Origin: Monocercomonoides exilis
Lineage: Eukaryota; Preaxostyla; Oxymonadida; Polymastigidae
Assembly (NCBI GenBank): GCA_001643675.2
Contig: LSRY02000036.1
Span: 600,001 to 664,000 of the forward strand
Direction of reading: 5' to 3'
Length of the DNA: 64,000 bases
The notes under the pieces are model-generated. The model was given only the letters and a program-made list of their open reading frames with translations. It was not told the origin of the DNA and made no database searches. Below, piece by piece: positions 53,232 through 62,551 of this stretch (its first letter is position 1; each line of letters opens with the position of its first letter). The position numbers and the translations under genes were made by a program.

Positions 53232-56200
53232 TCATCTGTCAGTTTCATCTGTGAAATAGCTTTCTTCGTGGTGTGAGTCTTCGATATAGATCACTGCATC
53301 AGACATTGTGAGCATCACTTTCCCTTCTGGAAACCGCTGGATAAACTCTCTCTTCAGTGTTTGAAGAGAAAGACGTTTTTCAGACTCAGATGACAAGCAC
53401 AGCATAATTATGGATTCTAACGTTGACTCTTCTGTTGCCTTCAAATTAGGCCTCTCCCCATTCGCAATCTTCTGCCCAGCTGCCTCTGCCTCATACTCCC
53501 CAAACGGGATCTGGAGCGTCAGGCACTCCCACAGCATCATCCCGACCGAGAATGCCACCGACTTCTCTGTTGCCCCCATCTTCTTGTTCATCTGCAGCTC
53601 TGGCGCCTTCCACCTCAGACACTCTTTCTTGAAATTGTCATCCTCATCCTCAAATGCAGACGAGGGCAGAGAGTCATCCTCCTCCTCCTCCTCATCACTG
53701 GCAGATGTCGCAACAGTTGACGAGGAGATGGATGAGGAATCGGAATCATCGTCAGATGAGAAGTCGGAGTGCATCACGATGCAGATGACCATGTGCTCAG
53801 AGAATAGCACAATGTGTGGGCTCAGATTGGCAAGTGACTGAAGAGGGTTGTCCATCTCGGAAAATGAGTGGAGGGCGAGATTGGCCACCCAGAACAAGAC
53901 CTGGGCAGCTGTTTGCTCTCTTTCCTGCAAAGTGCCTATCGCCATCTCCTTCTTCTCATTCCTCCCATGAAGCAGCATGAACAGCGAATCCCTCAGATCC
54001 ACAATCAATTTCTCATGAGGTGATGAGCAGGCCATTGCATCCACCAGATTCGACATCGATGAGGTGGTTGGACACAAATCCTCCCCACGAACAAAGGTGG
54101 ATTCTGTATCTGAAGTGTCTGTGGTTGAAGCGGATGAAATGGATGGTGATGGAGTTCGCTTCCTTGAAACATCATCTTTTTCTTCCTCAACCTTTTCTAA
54201 TGCCCATTCAGGAATCTTGTCTGAATCTCTGCCCAGGATGTATTCAGTCGATCCGCTCTCAGACAGAAGATGCTCTGATGACTCCGAGTGTCCCAAGCTC
54301 TTCGCATACACCCTCTTCTTGATCCTTTCCTCATTTTTCTTCTCTGCTTCCCTTTCTGCTCTCCTCCACTGCTCCTCAGGAGACATCTCCATCGTCACCA
54401 TCTCAAATGCCTTTGGATCTTTTCTGATGTTATCATTCACAATCTCTCTCAGATCTTCTGCTTCATTCTTCACCTTCTTCCATCGAACAATGAATATCAC
54501 AGAAATAATCAGAACAATCAACAATATCACAACAAGCACAACAACAATCAACAACCAATACGATTTCCCTTCTTTTCCTCCTTCAACAATCCTTTCATCC
54601 CCATTTGCCTTGGGATCACTTCTGTTCTTCAGAATGAAAGAATCAGTTGCAGACAACCGCTTTCCATACACAATCATCACAGACACCTCCGTCTCATCTG
54701 GGATCGACGAAAGATTTCTCGAAGGCACCATCCCAACTGCTTCCGTTTCGCTCACAAACCCATCTTCTGCAAAATGATATGTCTCAATCAGGTCTGTATC
54801 TCCAGCTGACAAAATCAGTCGGAATGACAAATCGCATGGCAGAAGAAGTGCTCCCTTGAATTGAATTTCAGTCCCACCTCCATTTTCGCTGGCCGAAGCC
54901 CCTTCCAGCTTGGGAATGAAGAAGGGCGATTCCCTTTCTCCTGCTATCCCTTCCAGGCTGCATCCATCATCCAGAATCCACAGCGAAGAATTGGGCATCA
55001 CCCCATCTCCTCCCTTCAAACTGGAAATGGTCAGCGAAGCAGAATCCGAGCAGATAATGTTTCGACAAAGCGATGGATATTTTGCAATGAAAGGATTGTT
55101 GCCAAAGAATTCTCCTTTCTCTATCGTCACAGATCCTCCTCTCGCAGTCATCCCTCCCTTTGAGGAGTTGAAAATTGTTGTGTCTCTCACAACAGCTGAA
55201 CTGCTCGAAAAATCAATTACAGATCCATTCCATCTGCATATTTCCTCTATTCTGCCATTTTCAGAAGACTCCATTTTTCGATCTTCATCAACAACACCAA
55301 GGAAAATGCACAAATCAAAACACACATCAGAACAATTAACCACTGATACAATCGATCCTTTCTCCTTTTCGCTCAAGCATTTTCCAAATGAACAATTCGA
55401 AAGAACAACATTTTCCTCCAAATTCTGCATTTTCACAGCACTTCCACTTCTCAACAGCGTTATGTTCTGAGCATCAAGCTCCTTCATCTGCACTCTTGCC
55501 CTGCCACCAACTTCTATTGCATTTCCCTCTGATAATATATTAAGAATTTTGGTTTCTGATATAAAAGCTTTTGACTCACCAATGAATTCTATCAAAGGCA
55601 CTGATGTTTTCATTCTCACCATCTCGCACTTGTCCATCTCCAGTTCTCCACCTTCGACAGCCATTATTGAGTTTTTAATGAGATATCCAAATGATGAAGA
55701 TGAAAATTCGCATTCTCTCAACTCTGTTGTTCCGTTCTGCACTTTCAGAATGTGTCTGTGATTTGCTTCAAACATTTCTCCAAACTCAAATGCACATCTC
55801 TCTGCAACACACTCATTCACAAACACAATCACACTCCTTTCGTTTCCCATCTCTTGAATGGTTGCATTGAAATGGATTGTCGCCTTTGTCTTCTTCACTG
55901 ATTTCACGCACAAGTCTCCGATCACACATTCTCCACCAATGTCTCCTTCTCCATCAACAAAAATCATATTTGCAACACCTCTTTGAATGTGGCTCGCACT
56001 GCAGCTGATGCTTTTGCACGGATTTGTCTGTGCCCCGCACTGCCTGCTGTCTGTTCCTCCAACATTCGCAAACACCTGAACTGCAAAATAGAATGTGATC
56101 AATGGAATCAGATCAACATCTCCACCTCCACTCGCATCGCTCCCCCAAACAGAGTTGTTCAACTTCAGTGCTTCTTGGCTGAAGTCCAGTGAAAACAATG

Positions 56201-59200
56201 TTTCGTTGACCTGCGAATCAATCGAATTGCATCGGATGAACACATCCTTCCCCACGTGTGCATCATTCATCATGAATCGGATGTTCTCCATTATCAGCCC
56301 AAGTGGCGATGCTGGCATTTGATCTGGCACTCGATTTGGATCGAGTGCATCAATCATCATCCCTCCTCCCCTTCCATTGGCTGTCGAGCACACACACATC
56401 CCAAATGTGCATCCGCTCACTTTCAGCTCTGACTCTCCTCTCTTCAACAACACTCTCATCCCTCCTCCTTCCTCGCTCGTCTCGCTCATGCACTTTCTCA
56501 GCTCGCATCCTTCCACCACACACTCCACCCCAGCTGAGAACGATCCCACGCTCAACGCACATGCTCTGTTCTCTGTGCATGTGATGTTTGTGAATGAAGA
56601 GCCATTCACTCTCACTGTTTGCCTTGTGTTCACTCTTTCATTGCTGAGCAACACATTTGTTGGGGATGGCTGACTCAGCGATATCAGACTGCAACCAGAT
56701 ATGGTTGTGTTTGATATCGACACATTCACCACATCAACCATCATCACACCTTCTGTGAATTCCACAAACCCTTTTGCCAGACTGAACTGAGAAAGGGTAC
56801 AATCCTCAATTGCCACGCTCCCTCCATCTGCCTTCATCAAGCAATAATTTGTTTCCTTTGTTGCCTCCCCGCAAGCAAATGAGCAACAAAAAACAGAAAG
56901 GGCAGATGCTGTGGAGGAGAGTGAATGAATGAGCGAAGAGTGATGCAAAAGCTCGTTTGGCAGAGAAAAGGCAATTCTGGCAATGCTGAGGCTCACATTT
57001 GACTGAATCATCCCATCTTCGCTGCCATCTCCTTCTGTCACTTTTATTGTTGCTTTTCTCTCTTCGCCTTCAATCCACACACTCAGCCTCTCCGATAATG
57101 ACGATGATGACGATAACAACGAAATCGAGTTGCTGAGCTTCCCAGAATTTCTGATTGCTATTTTTGTTTCTTCTCTTCCAAGAGGCGAGCATCTCAATGA
57201 AACAAGATGATCAATTGATGAACATGGTGCTTCTGAGTTTCCGCACCCACTGAAGTCTCCTCCTCCATCTCCTGATACATATCCATTCCCACTCCAATTA
57301 TCCCACAAATACACTACCAGTGGAATCACATAAGTCTCTCCTGTGCTCGCTCTCTCCCATCCACACAACTCATCCAATGACCCCAACTCCTCATCACTCA
57401 TCTCCCATTTGAAGTTATCCTTATTCACAATCACACTGAGATCCCATCCCGAAACAAACAAATTTTTCCCTTTCCAGGCATTGCACCCAACAAATGTCAT
57501 GCTCTCCAATGAAAATATTTCAATCCTCTCATCCAAACTCACAAATATCCCTCCTCCAAATCCTTTTCCTCTTATTTCTTCCTCACTCGATGACACTTCA
57601 CAGTTTTTAAACTCTACCCCCTTCATCTTTATTCCGCCTCCACTTCCAACTGATATCATCATCCCTCCTCCTCTTCCATTTGAGTCTGTTTCATTCTCTG
57701 TCTTGCAACCATCAAATGTGGTTGACCCATTGATCACAACCTCTTCGTCTTTGCCAATTGAAATCTTCATTCCCCCACCACAACCATCTTTCTCCTCAAC
57801 ACCACACTCACTGAATGTGCTATTCGTGATTATTATAACATCAACAATATATGTGTCAGAATTCTTGCTTTCCTTTTTGGCGCAGCTCCTTTCCAAACAG
57901 CTTCCTCCTCCATTTCTCCTCGATATTCCAGTCAGAACACAATTTGAAAATTCTGCTGAACTTTCTCCACCACATCTGATTATTGGATCTGACAAGGTAT
58001 TTATTGATCCTTTGTTCGAGAAGCCTGTCATGTGCAGAACTCCTCCATCAATATGAAAGACACAGAATTCGATTTCATTCAGTGAGTTTTTGATGGCAGA
58101 TTCAATTGAGCAATCACTGACACTCAAAGCATTTGAAGAGGAAAGGATGAATGAAGAGGCTGGAGAAAGTGCTGATGGAAGCGAAAAGCACATATCTTTC
58201 AGCAATGCTGCCGATGAAATTTTGATCAAACATTTAGAGTCAAACTGAAGAGTAGGCGCAACAACCTCAACAGCAGTGTCTCCAATTGTGCCTGTCACAT
58301 TCCAAAACTGGCTCTCCATTACAACCTCTTCACAGAGCACAAATCCATTTTTGATTCGGATTGTTCTTGACACAGCCCCATACCACACCTCAACCACTCT
58401 CTTGATCGATGAGCACGGATACTGCTCCATTCCACATCTGCTGAAGTCCAAGCTTTTCTCTCCTCCAACAAATCCAACATCTCCTGCTTCCATCATAAAT
58501 GGAAGAAGTGGCGCACACTCCTCCCGGCACCTATCCTCAAATCCCAATAAGTCTCTATCTGACATGCCCTCATGCTCAAAGCCAAATGTGATGTGACTCA
58601 CAACATCTCTCAGACACTGTGCATTCACAAATATGTTGTTCCCTTTTTCTGCCTGGCAATTCTCAAAAGAAGCATAATGGATACAAAAGGCACTATTCTC
58701 ATCACACACATCCAAATAAATCGCTCCGCCAAACCCTCCAACTCCATTCGTATTTCCCAAGCAGCAACAATTGCTGAATGTAACATAATCAACATTCTCA
58801 TCAGCACTTTCGCTTGAGACATTCCCAATCTCCATTTGTGAGCCTTCATTGAGCTGAATCCACATCCCTCCTCCACATCCATCCTCGCACACACAATTCC
58901 TCATCATTCCTCCTGAGATGTTCATCTTCATCCCATTCACCAAATTCCCACAAATCACACTCCCATCTCCACTCATCCGAGAAATACCCTCAACCTCAAC
59001 ATCATTCATCTGAAAAAATAATGAGTGCTCTCCTCTGATCTCGAATACAGGAACGGATGAAAATGATATTTCACTGATCTCAACAGAGTCAAGAATGACA
59101 GATCCCATCTGAACGATCATTAGCGATGCTGATAATGCACAGCTTTCATCGTTTCTCAATGAAGTGATCACACACTCAACCAATTTCAACATCCCTTCTT

Positions 59201-61301
59201 CTACCAACACTTCCATCAGATGAGACGATGGATTCTCCATACAAATAAATTTGATTTTTCTGAAACTTCCCACTCCTGCTCCAATGGCTACCAACGATTC
59301 TCCATTTGGTGATCCATTATGAACAATCACTTGTGTTTTGTCTTTCCCCTCAAATGATACCTTCATTTTTCCAACATCTATTTTGTTTTCTTCATAATCC
59401 CCAACTTCAATTATCACTTCGTTGCTGCTTCCTTCTGCATCCAGCACACTCATTCCATATTCAATTGTTTTGCATCTCCTTCCATATTCATCTCCTGCCC
59501 TCACAAGCCCACAGGCCATGTGATCCAGTCCTTCCATTGAGTTCACAAACACTGGGTTGAAGAAGATCTTTGGAATCCAATTGTCGTATCCTGTTTCTCC
59601 TTTGACCACTCGATTGCTATTTGCACTTGTGCTTGAACGACAGTGTACAAACGATGTATCATTGATGTTTGTCCATCCCTGAACAACATAAACATCATGA
59701 CCCAGATTCATTGCAGTGTTATTCGAAAAAAAGCAAAACATAATCGGTGAATCATTGTCTCCTGTGGAATTTGACCAGCACATACCTCCTCCATTATACT
59801 CACTGTATCCACCACAAAGTGAACAATCAGATAAAATGGCAGTTCCATTTCTAAAAAATCCAACACTTCCTCCTCCACTATATTGAGTTGTGTTCTTTCT
59901 GCAACAAAAAAAGATGCTATTTTCAACAAGGCCCTGATTATCGTTGTGTTCAATCAATATCCCACCTCCAATATGTTTGGCTGAACTATTCGAGCAATTT
60001 GTGTTCTTCATTGAAAATGTTGAAACATAATAAAAGTCAATGCATCCTGACGAATCTTCTGCTGTGCAAGAATCAAAACTGGAAGATATAACATAGAGTT
60101 TTTTACCAGAAGATCTTGATGAAATAGCTCCTCCACACCAAGAGGAAAAGCATAAATAAAATTTGCACAAAGTTACGTTCAAAAAACCCGAAGAAGTGAA
60201 AAGTATTGCACCTCCATTAACTCTTGATGAATTGCCAGTTGAAATGTTCTTGAAATCGCAATCCACAAATGTTGCATCACCAGAGCTGATTGTTTGCCTT
60301 GTCATATTTTTGCTTCCAATTACAGGATCGACATTTTCTCTCCGAACACATTGAGAATAACTCGAATTCCAAGCCAAGAAATGCTTATATTCTGAACGCA
60401 TCCCTTCGATCAATCCTCCGCCAAGTGGAGAATCCACTTTCTCGACAACGCATCCAGCAAAAGAGTAATCATTTTTTGAATTGCCTATTGAACATTGATT
60501 ATTTTGGATTCTTGCACTTTGTGAGATATTCGAAAAATGGCAGTTGAAAACTGATATTTTCCAAATGTTTGCGCTTGCCAAAAGAGAAGTTGATCTTCCA
60601 AGAGAAAATGAAGAAAAAGCGGAATCAATTATTTTCAAGTCTTTTTTCTTAAATTCAGAACTTATTTTTTCACATCCAACAAATGATTGACAAATTTCTG
60701 CACATTCGGTACTGAAATAAGAAGTGTTGCTCAGAATCAAATACCCTTCATTTAATGTGAATAAATAATCGCTTGATGCTCCTCTTTGATGGATTGAACA
60801 ACAATGAACAAGAACTGTGGATAAATCGTTGATGAACATGAGAGATCTTCTCTCTTCTTTGAAAAAGGACAAATATTTCATTTCACAACTCGAATTGCCA
60901 AAATTGACCATCGCTATCATTATGGATCTTTGATTGTTAAAAACTCTTTTTGAATCACCAATTGTCTTCAGCTGACAATTCTCAAACACCAAATGATTGT
61001 CCATATTCTTTAATTCACTTCTTTTATCTTTTGATAAATATCCTCTCTGTTTTTGCATCAACCCTGGTGCTTCAGCATCATTATTAGGGATTTTGCCTTC
61101 ATTCGCTTTATTATTTGCACATGAGCCATGAAAATTTAATCCATCAAGAATTTCATATGAGTGGTCGTAGAATAATCCTTGATTCAAAATATGAGCATTT
61201 TGAGAATCGATAGCGCATTTTAAGTTAATGTGTTCACATTTGTCAACAATCTCAAAGCTGCTTAACAATGCAAGCAAAGAAGACAAAAGTACAAAATTCA
61301 T
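53232..61301 (-). CDS. Giant type-I membrane beta-helix protein with kinase-like cytosolic tail (2689 aa), member 2
   Basis: Single exon. I take the ATG at 61301, which opens the signal peptide MNFVLLSSLLALLSSFEIVD; another in-frame ATG 60 nt upstream would bury it. The ectodomain (to about residue 2230) is a long Cys/Asn/Gly-rich beta-helix with repeated GGGI/GGGMM turns and FxxC strands. The TM helix and charged juxtamembrane segment follow, and then the kinase-C-lobe-like region (LRWKAPEL, FSVGMMLWECL). No catalytic HRD or DFG is visible. The last 90 residues differ from member 1: RPNLKATEESTLESIIMLCL and a tail ending DSHHEESYFTDETDR. The ectodomain shares only family-level similarity with member 1, except in the membrane-proximal third. 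It is probably a surface receptor or adhesin and is expressed in the same orientation as member 1. Confidence 0.88.
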   Translation of the reverse strand: MNFVLLSSLLALLSSFEIVDKCEHINLKCAIDSQNAHILNQGLFYDHSYEILDGLNFHGSCANNKANEGKIPNNDAEAPGLMQKQRGYLSKDKRSELKNMDNHLVFENCQLKTIGDSKRVFNNQRSIMIAMVNFGNSSCEMKYLSFFKEERRSLMFINDLSTVLVHCCSIHQRGASSDYLFTLNEGYLILSNTSYFSTECAEICQSFVGCEKISSEFKKKDLKIIDSAFSSFSLGRSTSLLASANIWKISVFNCHFSNISQSARIQNNQCSIGNSKNDYSFAGCVVEKVDSPLGGGLIEGMRSEYKHFLAWNSSYSQCVRRENVDPVIGSKNMTRQTISSGDATFVDCDFKNISTGNSSRVNGGAILFTSSGFLNVTLCKFYLCFSSWCGGAISSRSSGKKLYVISSSFDSCTAEDSSGCIDFYYVSTFSMKNTNCSNSSAKHIGGGILIEHNDNQGLVENSIFFCCRKNTTQYSGGGSVGFFRNGTAILSDCSLCGGYSEYNGGGMCWSNSTGDNDSPIMFCFFSNNTAMNLGHDVYVVQGWTNINDTSFVHCRSSTSANSNRVVKGETGYDNWIPKIFFNPVFVNSMEGLDHMACGLVRAGDEYGRRCKTIEYGMSVLDAEGSSNEVIIEVGDYEENKIDVGKMKVSFEGKDKTQVIVHNGSPNGESLVAIGAGVGSFRKIKFICMENPSSHLMEVLVEEGMLKLVECVITSLRNDESCALSASLMIVQMGSVILDSVEISEISFSSVPVFEIRGEHSLFFQMNDVEVEGISRMSGDGSVICGNLVNGMKMNISGGMMRNCVCEDGCGGGMWIQLNEGSQMEIGNVSSESADENVDYVTFSNCCCLGNTNGVGGFGGAIYLDVCDENSAFCIHYASFENCQAEKGNNIFVNAQCLRDVVSHITFGFEHEGMSDRDLLGFEDRCREECAPLLPFMMEAGDVGFVGGEKSLDFSRCGMEQYPCSSIKRVVEVWYGAVSRTIRIKNGFVLCEEVVMESQFWNVTGTIGDTAVEVVAPTLQFDSKCLIKISSAALLKDMCFSLPSALSPASSFILSSSNALSVSDCSIESAIKNSLNEIEFCVFHIDGGVLHMTGFSNKGSINTLSDPIIRCGGESSAEFSNCVLTGISRRNGGGSCLERSCAKKESKNSDTYIVDVIIITNSTFSECGVEEKDGCGGGMKISIGKDEEVVINGSTTFDGCKTENETDSNGRGGGMMISVGSGGGIKMKGVEFKNCEVSSSEEEIRGKGFGGGIFVSLDERIEIFSLESMTFVGCNAWKGKNLFVSGWDLSVIVNKDNFKWEMSDEELGSLDELCGWERASTGETYVIPLVVYLWDNWSGNGYVSGDGGGDFSGCGNSEAPCSSIDHLVSLRCSPLGREETKIAIRNSGKLSNSISLLSSSSSLSERLSVWIEGEERKATIKVTEGDGSEDGMIQSNVSLSIARIAFSLPNELLHHSSLIHSLSSTASALSVFCCSFACGEATKETNYCLMKADGGSVAIEDCTLSQFSLAKGFVEFTEGVMMVDVVNVSISNTTISGCSLISLSQPSPTNVLLSNERVNTRQTVRVNGSSFTNITCTENRACALSVGSFSAGVECVVEGCELRKCMSETSEEGGGMRVLLKRGESELKVSGCTFGMCVCSTANGRGGGMMIDALDPNRVPDQMPASPLGLIMENIRFMMNDAHVGKDVFIRCNSIDSQVNETLFSLDFSQEALKLNNSVWGSDASGGGDVDLIPLITFYFAVQVFANVGGTDSRQCGAQTNPCKSISCSASHIQRGVANMIFVDGEGDIGGECVIGDLCVKSVKKTKATIHFNATIQEMGNERSVIVFVNECVAERCAFEFGEMFEANHRHILKVQNGTTELRECEFSSSSFGYLIKNSIMAVEGGELEMDKCEMVRMKTSVPLIEFIGESKAFISETKILNILSEGNAIEVGGRARVQMKELDAQNITLLRSGSAVKMQNLEENVVLSNCSFGKCLSEKEKGSIVSVVNCSDVCFDLCIFLGVVDEDRKMESSENGRIEEICRWNGSVIDFSSSSAVVRDTTIFNSSKGGMTARGGSVTIEKGEFFGNNPFIAKYPSLCRNIICSDSASLTISSLKGGDGVMPNSSLWILDDGCSLEGIAGERESPFFIPKLEGASASENGGGTEIQFKGALLLPCDLSFRLILSAGDTDLIETYHFAEDGFVSETEAVGMVPSRNLSSIPDETEVSVMIVYGKRLSATDSFILKNRSDPKANGDERIVEGGKEGKSYWLLIVVVLVVILLIVLIISVIFIVRWKKVKNEAEDLREIVNDNIRKDPKAFEMVTMEMSPEEQWRRAEREAEKKNEERIKKRVYAKSLGHSESSEHLLSESGSTEYILGRDSDKIPEWALEKVEEEKDDVSRKRTPSPSISSASTTDTSDTESTFVRGEDLCPTTSSMSNLVDAMACSSPHEKLIVDLRDSLFMLLHGRNEKKEMAIGTLQEREQTAAQVLFWVANLALHSFSEMDNPLQSLANLSPHIVLFSEHMVICIVMHSDFSSDDDSDSSSISSSTVATSASDEEEEEDDSLPSSAFEDEDDNFKKECLRWKAPELQMNKKMGATEKSVAFSVGMMLWECLTLQIPFGEYEAEAAGQKIANGERPNLKATEESTLESIIMLCLSSESEKRLSLQTLKREFIQRFPEGKVMLTMSDAVIYIEDSHHEESYFTDETDR
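53459..55045 (-). repeat. Near-identical coding module, copy 2
   Basis: Counterpart of 39884-41470. The few differences I could spot include single-base changes near 53500, 54880, 54902, 54917 and 54938. Similarity falls off abruptly at 53459 and gradually beyond 55045 (to about 55246). Confidence 0.9.
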
Positions 61302-62551
61302 CTTGAATATAAATATGGGTAATAATTTTTCTTCAAAAGATGAATATCTGGGAAATAACATAATTATTCGTCAGTGTTTGCAACACAAAATAATGAGATT
61401 TATTCAATGAAGGAATTGAGAAATAACTTTTTTATTGTTATTCCATGCCATATCGTCTTATTTGATTCCAAAAAACATCTCTTTGCTAAATGTGGAACCA
61501 ATTGAAATATTTTGTGAGAACGAAGCATTTTAAGTTGAGCACAGAAAAGCATATGGCTGATCATTTTTGAAATCATATTTTTTCTGAAAAAATATTTAGT
61601 TTGAAAATTCGTTTTGCATATTTGTCAGTGAACATTTAAAAGTGATAACACCGTCTTCAAAAAAAAATGTCATTAATGCATTTTAAACGTGAGTCTTTTA
61701 AAACAATTGCAATTTATAAAATACTGGAATGATAATATTCAATTCATTGACAAACGAAAATTAAAAATTCGAAACTTCGAAAAAAGTTATGATTTCAAAA
61801 ATAATCACCCATATAAAGACAACTGTTTCGCTCTAGAAGTAGACCATTTCCTGTAAGCATTGAAGTCATTAACAAAGAAACAAAAATATCATTTTTCGTT
61901 ATTTTATTTTGAAACAGACGAATGGCAAAAGTGTTTGAGGCGATTGGTCAATGTTCTGGTAACAATAGTTTCAGTTTAATATTTCTAAAAATTTTATTAA
62001 AAATATCACATTGAAAAAGTTTTTGACAACATTCAAAATAATCCTGATAATTGAAATGGAATGATATTTTTCTCGATGTGAACCCAAGTTCATTGAGTTT
62101 TCAGGGAAAAATTAGAAACTGTAGTTTCAAAAATCTTTCAGACAATAATTATAATAATGATAACAAAGGTTCAACAAATATATACTGGCTCAAAAATGTT
62201 GTTTTCGTCGAAAGAGAATTTGTCATTTGATAAAGACATAAATACGAAATATTTATTTGTGATGAAACAAAGCTCAGTTTTGACATAGCCTTTGATTTTT
62301 TCAAACACTGAAATATTTCTGTCTCTTGATACCTCTCATCAAGCTGTTTTTTAATAATTAACATTTATATTTTTTGTAAATTAACTTATTCAGATCCTAT
62401 TCCATAATTATTTTTATAACCCATTATTACGTAAATAAATATTTTACCAATGTTCCAAATAATGTTTAATGAACAAATGGGATTTGAATTCTGGAATTAA
62501 TCAAAAACAAAGCAGGAAATAATTTATTTTTGGATTCAGTTACATTAGCCT
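61302..62551. other. AT-rich intergenic region between divergent genes
   Basis: About 1.25 kb containing one family A MITE-like copy (61550-61814). Short ORFs such as 62364-62149 (minus) have no support. Confidence 0.55.
61550..61814. repeat. MITE-like element, family A, copy 3
   Basis: About 265 bp. The left end reads 'gatcatttttgaaatcatat' and the right end is its inverse, 'atgatttcaaaaataatcac' followed by 'ccatat'. Terminal repeats are about 35-40 bp, and the outermost 'atatgg/ccatat' also mirrors. Same family as 7036-7299 and 17892-18152. Confidence 0.7.

Noticed and set aside
39611-61301. Recent bacterial transfer of Chlamydia-like Pmp adhesins
   Set aside because: Only the beta-helix fold is shared; TM plus kinase-like eukaryotic cytosolic tail and family-typical composition argue for a native eukaryotic family.
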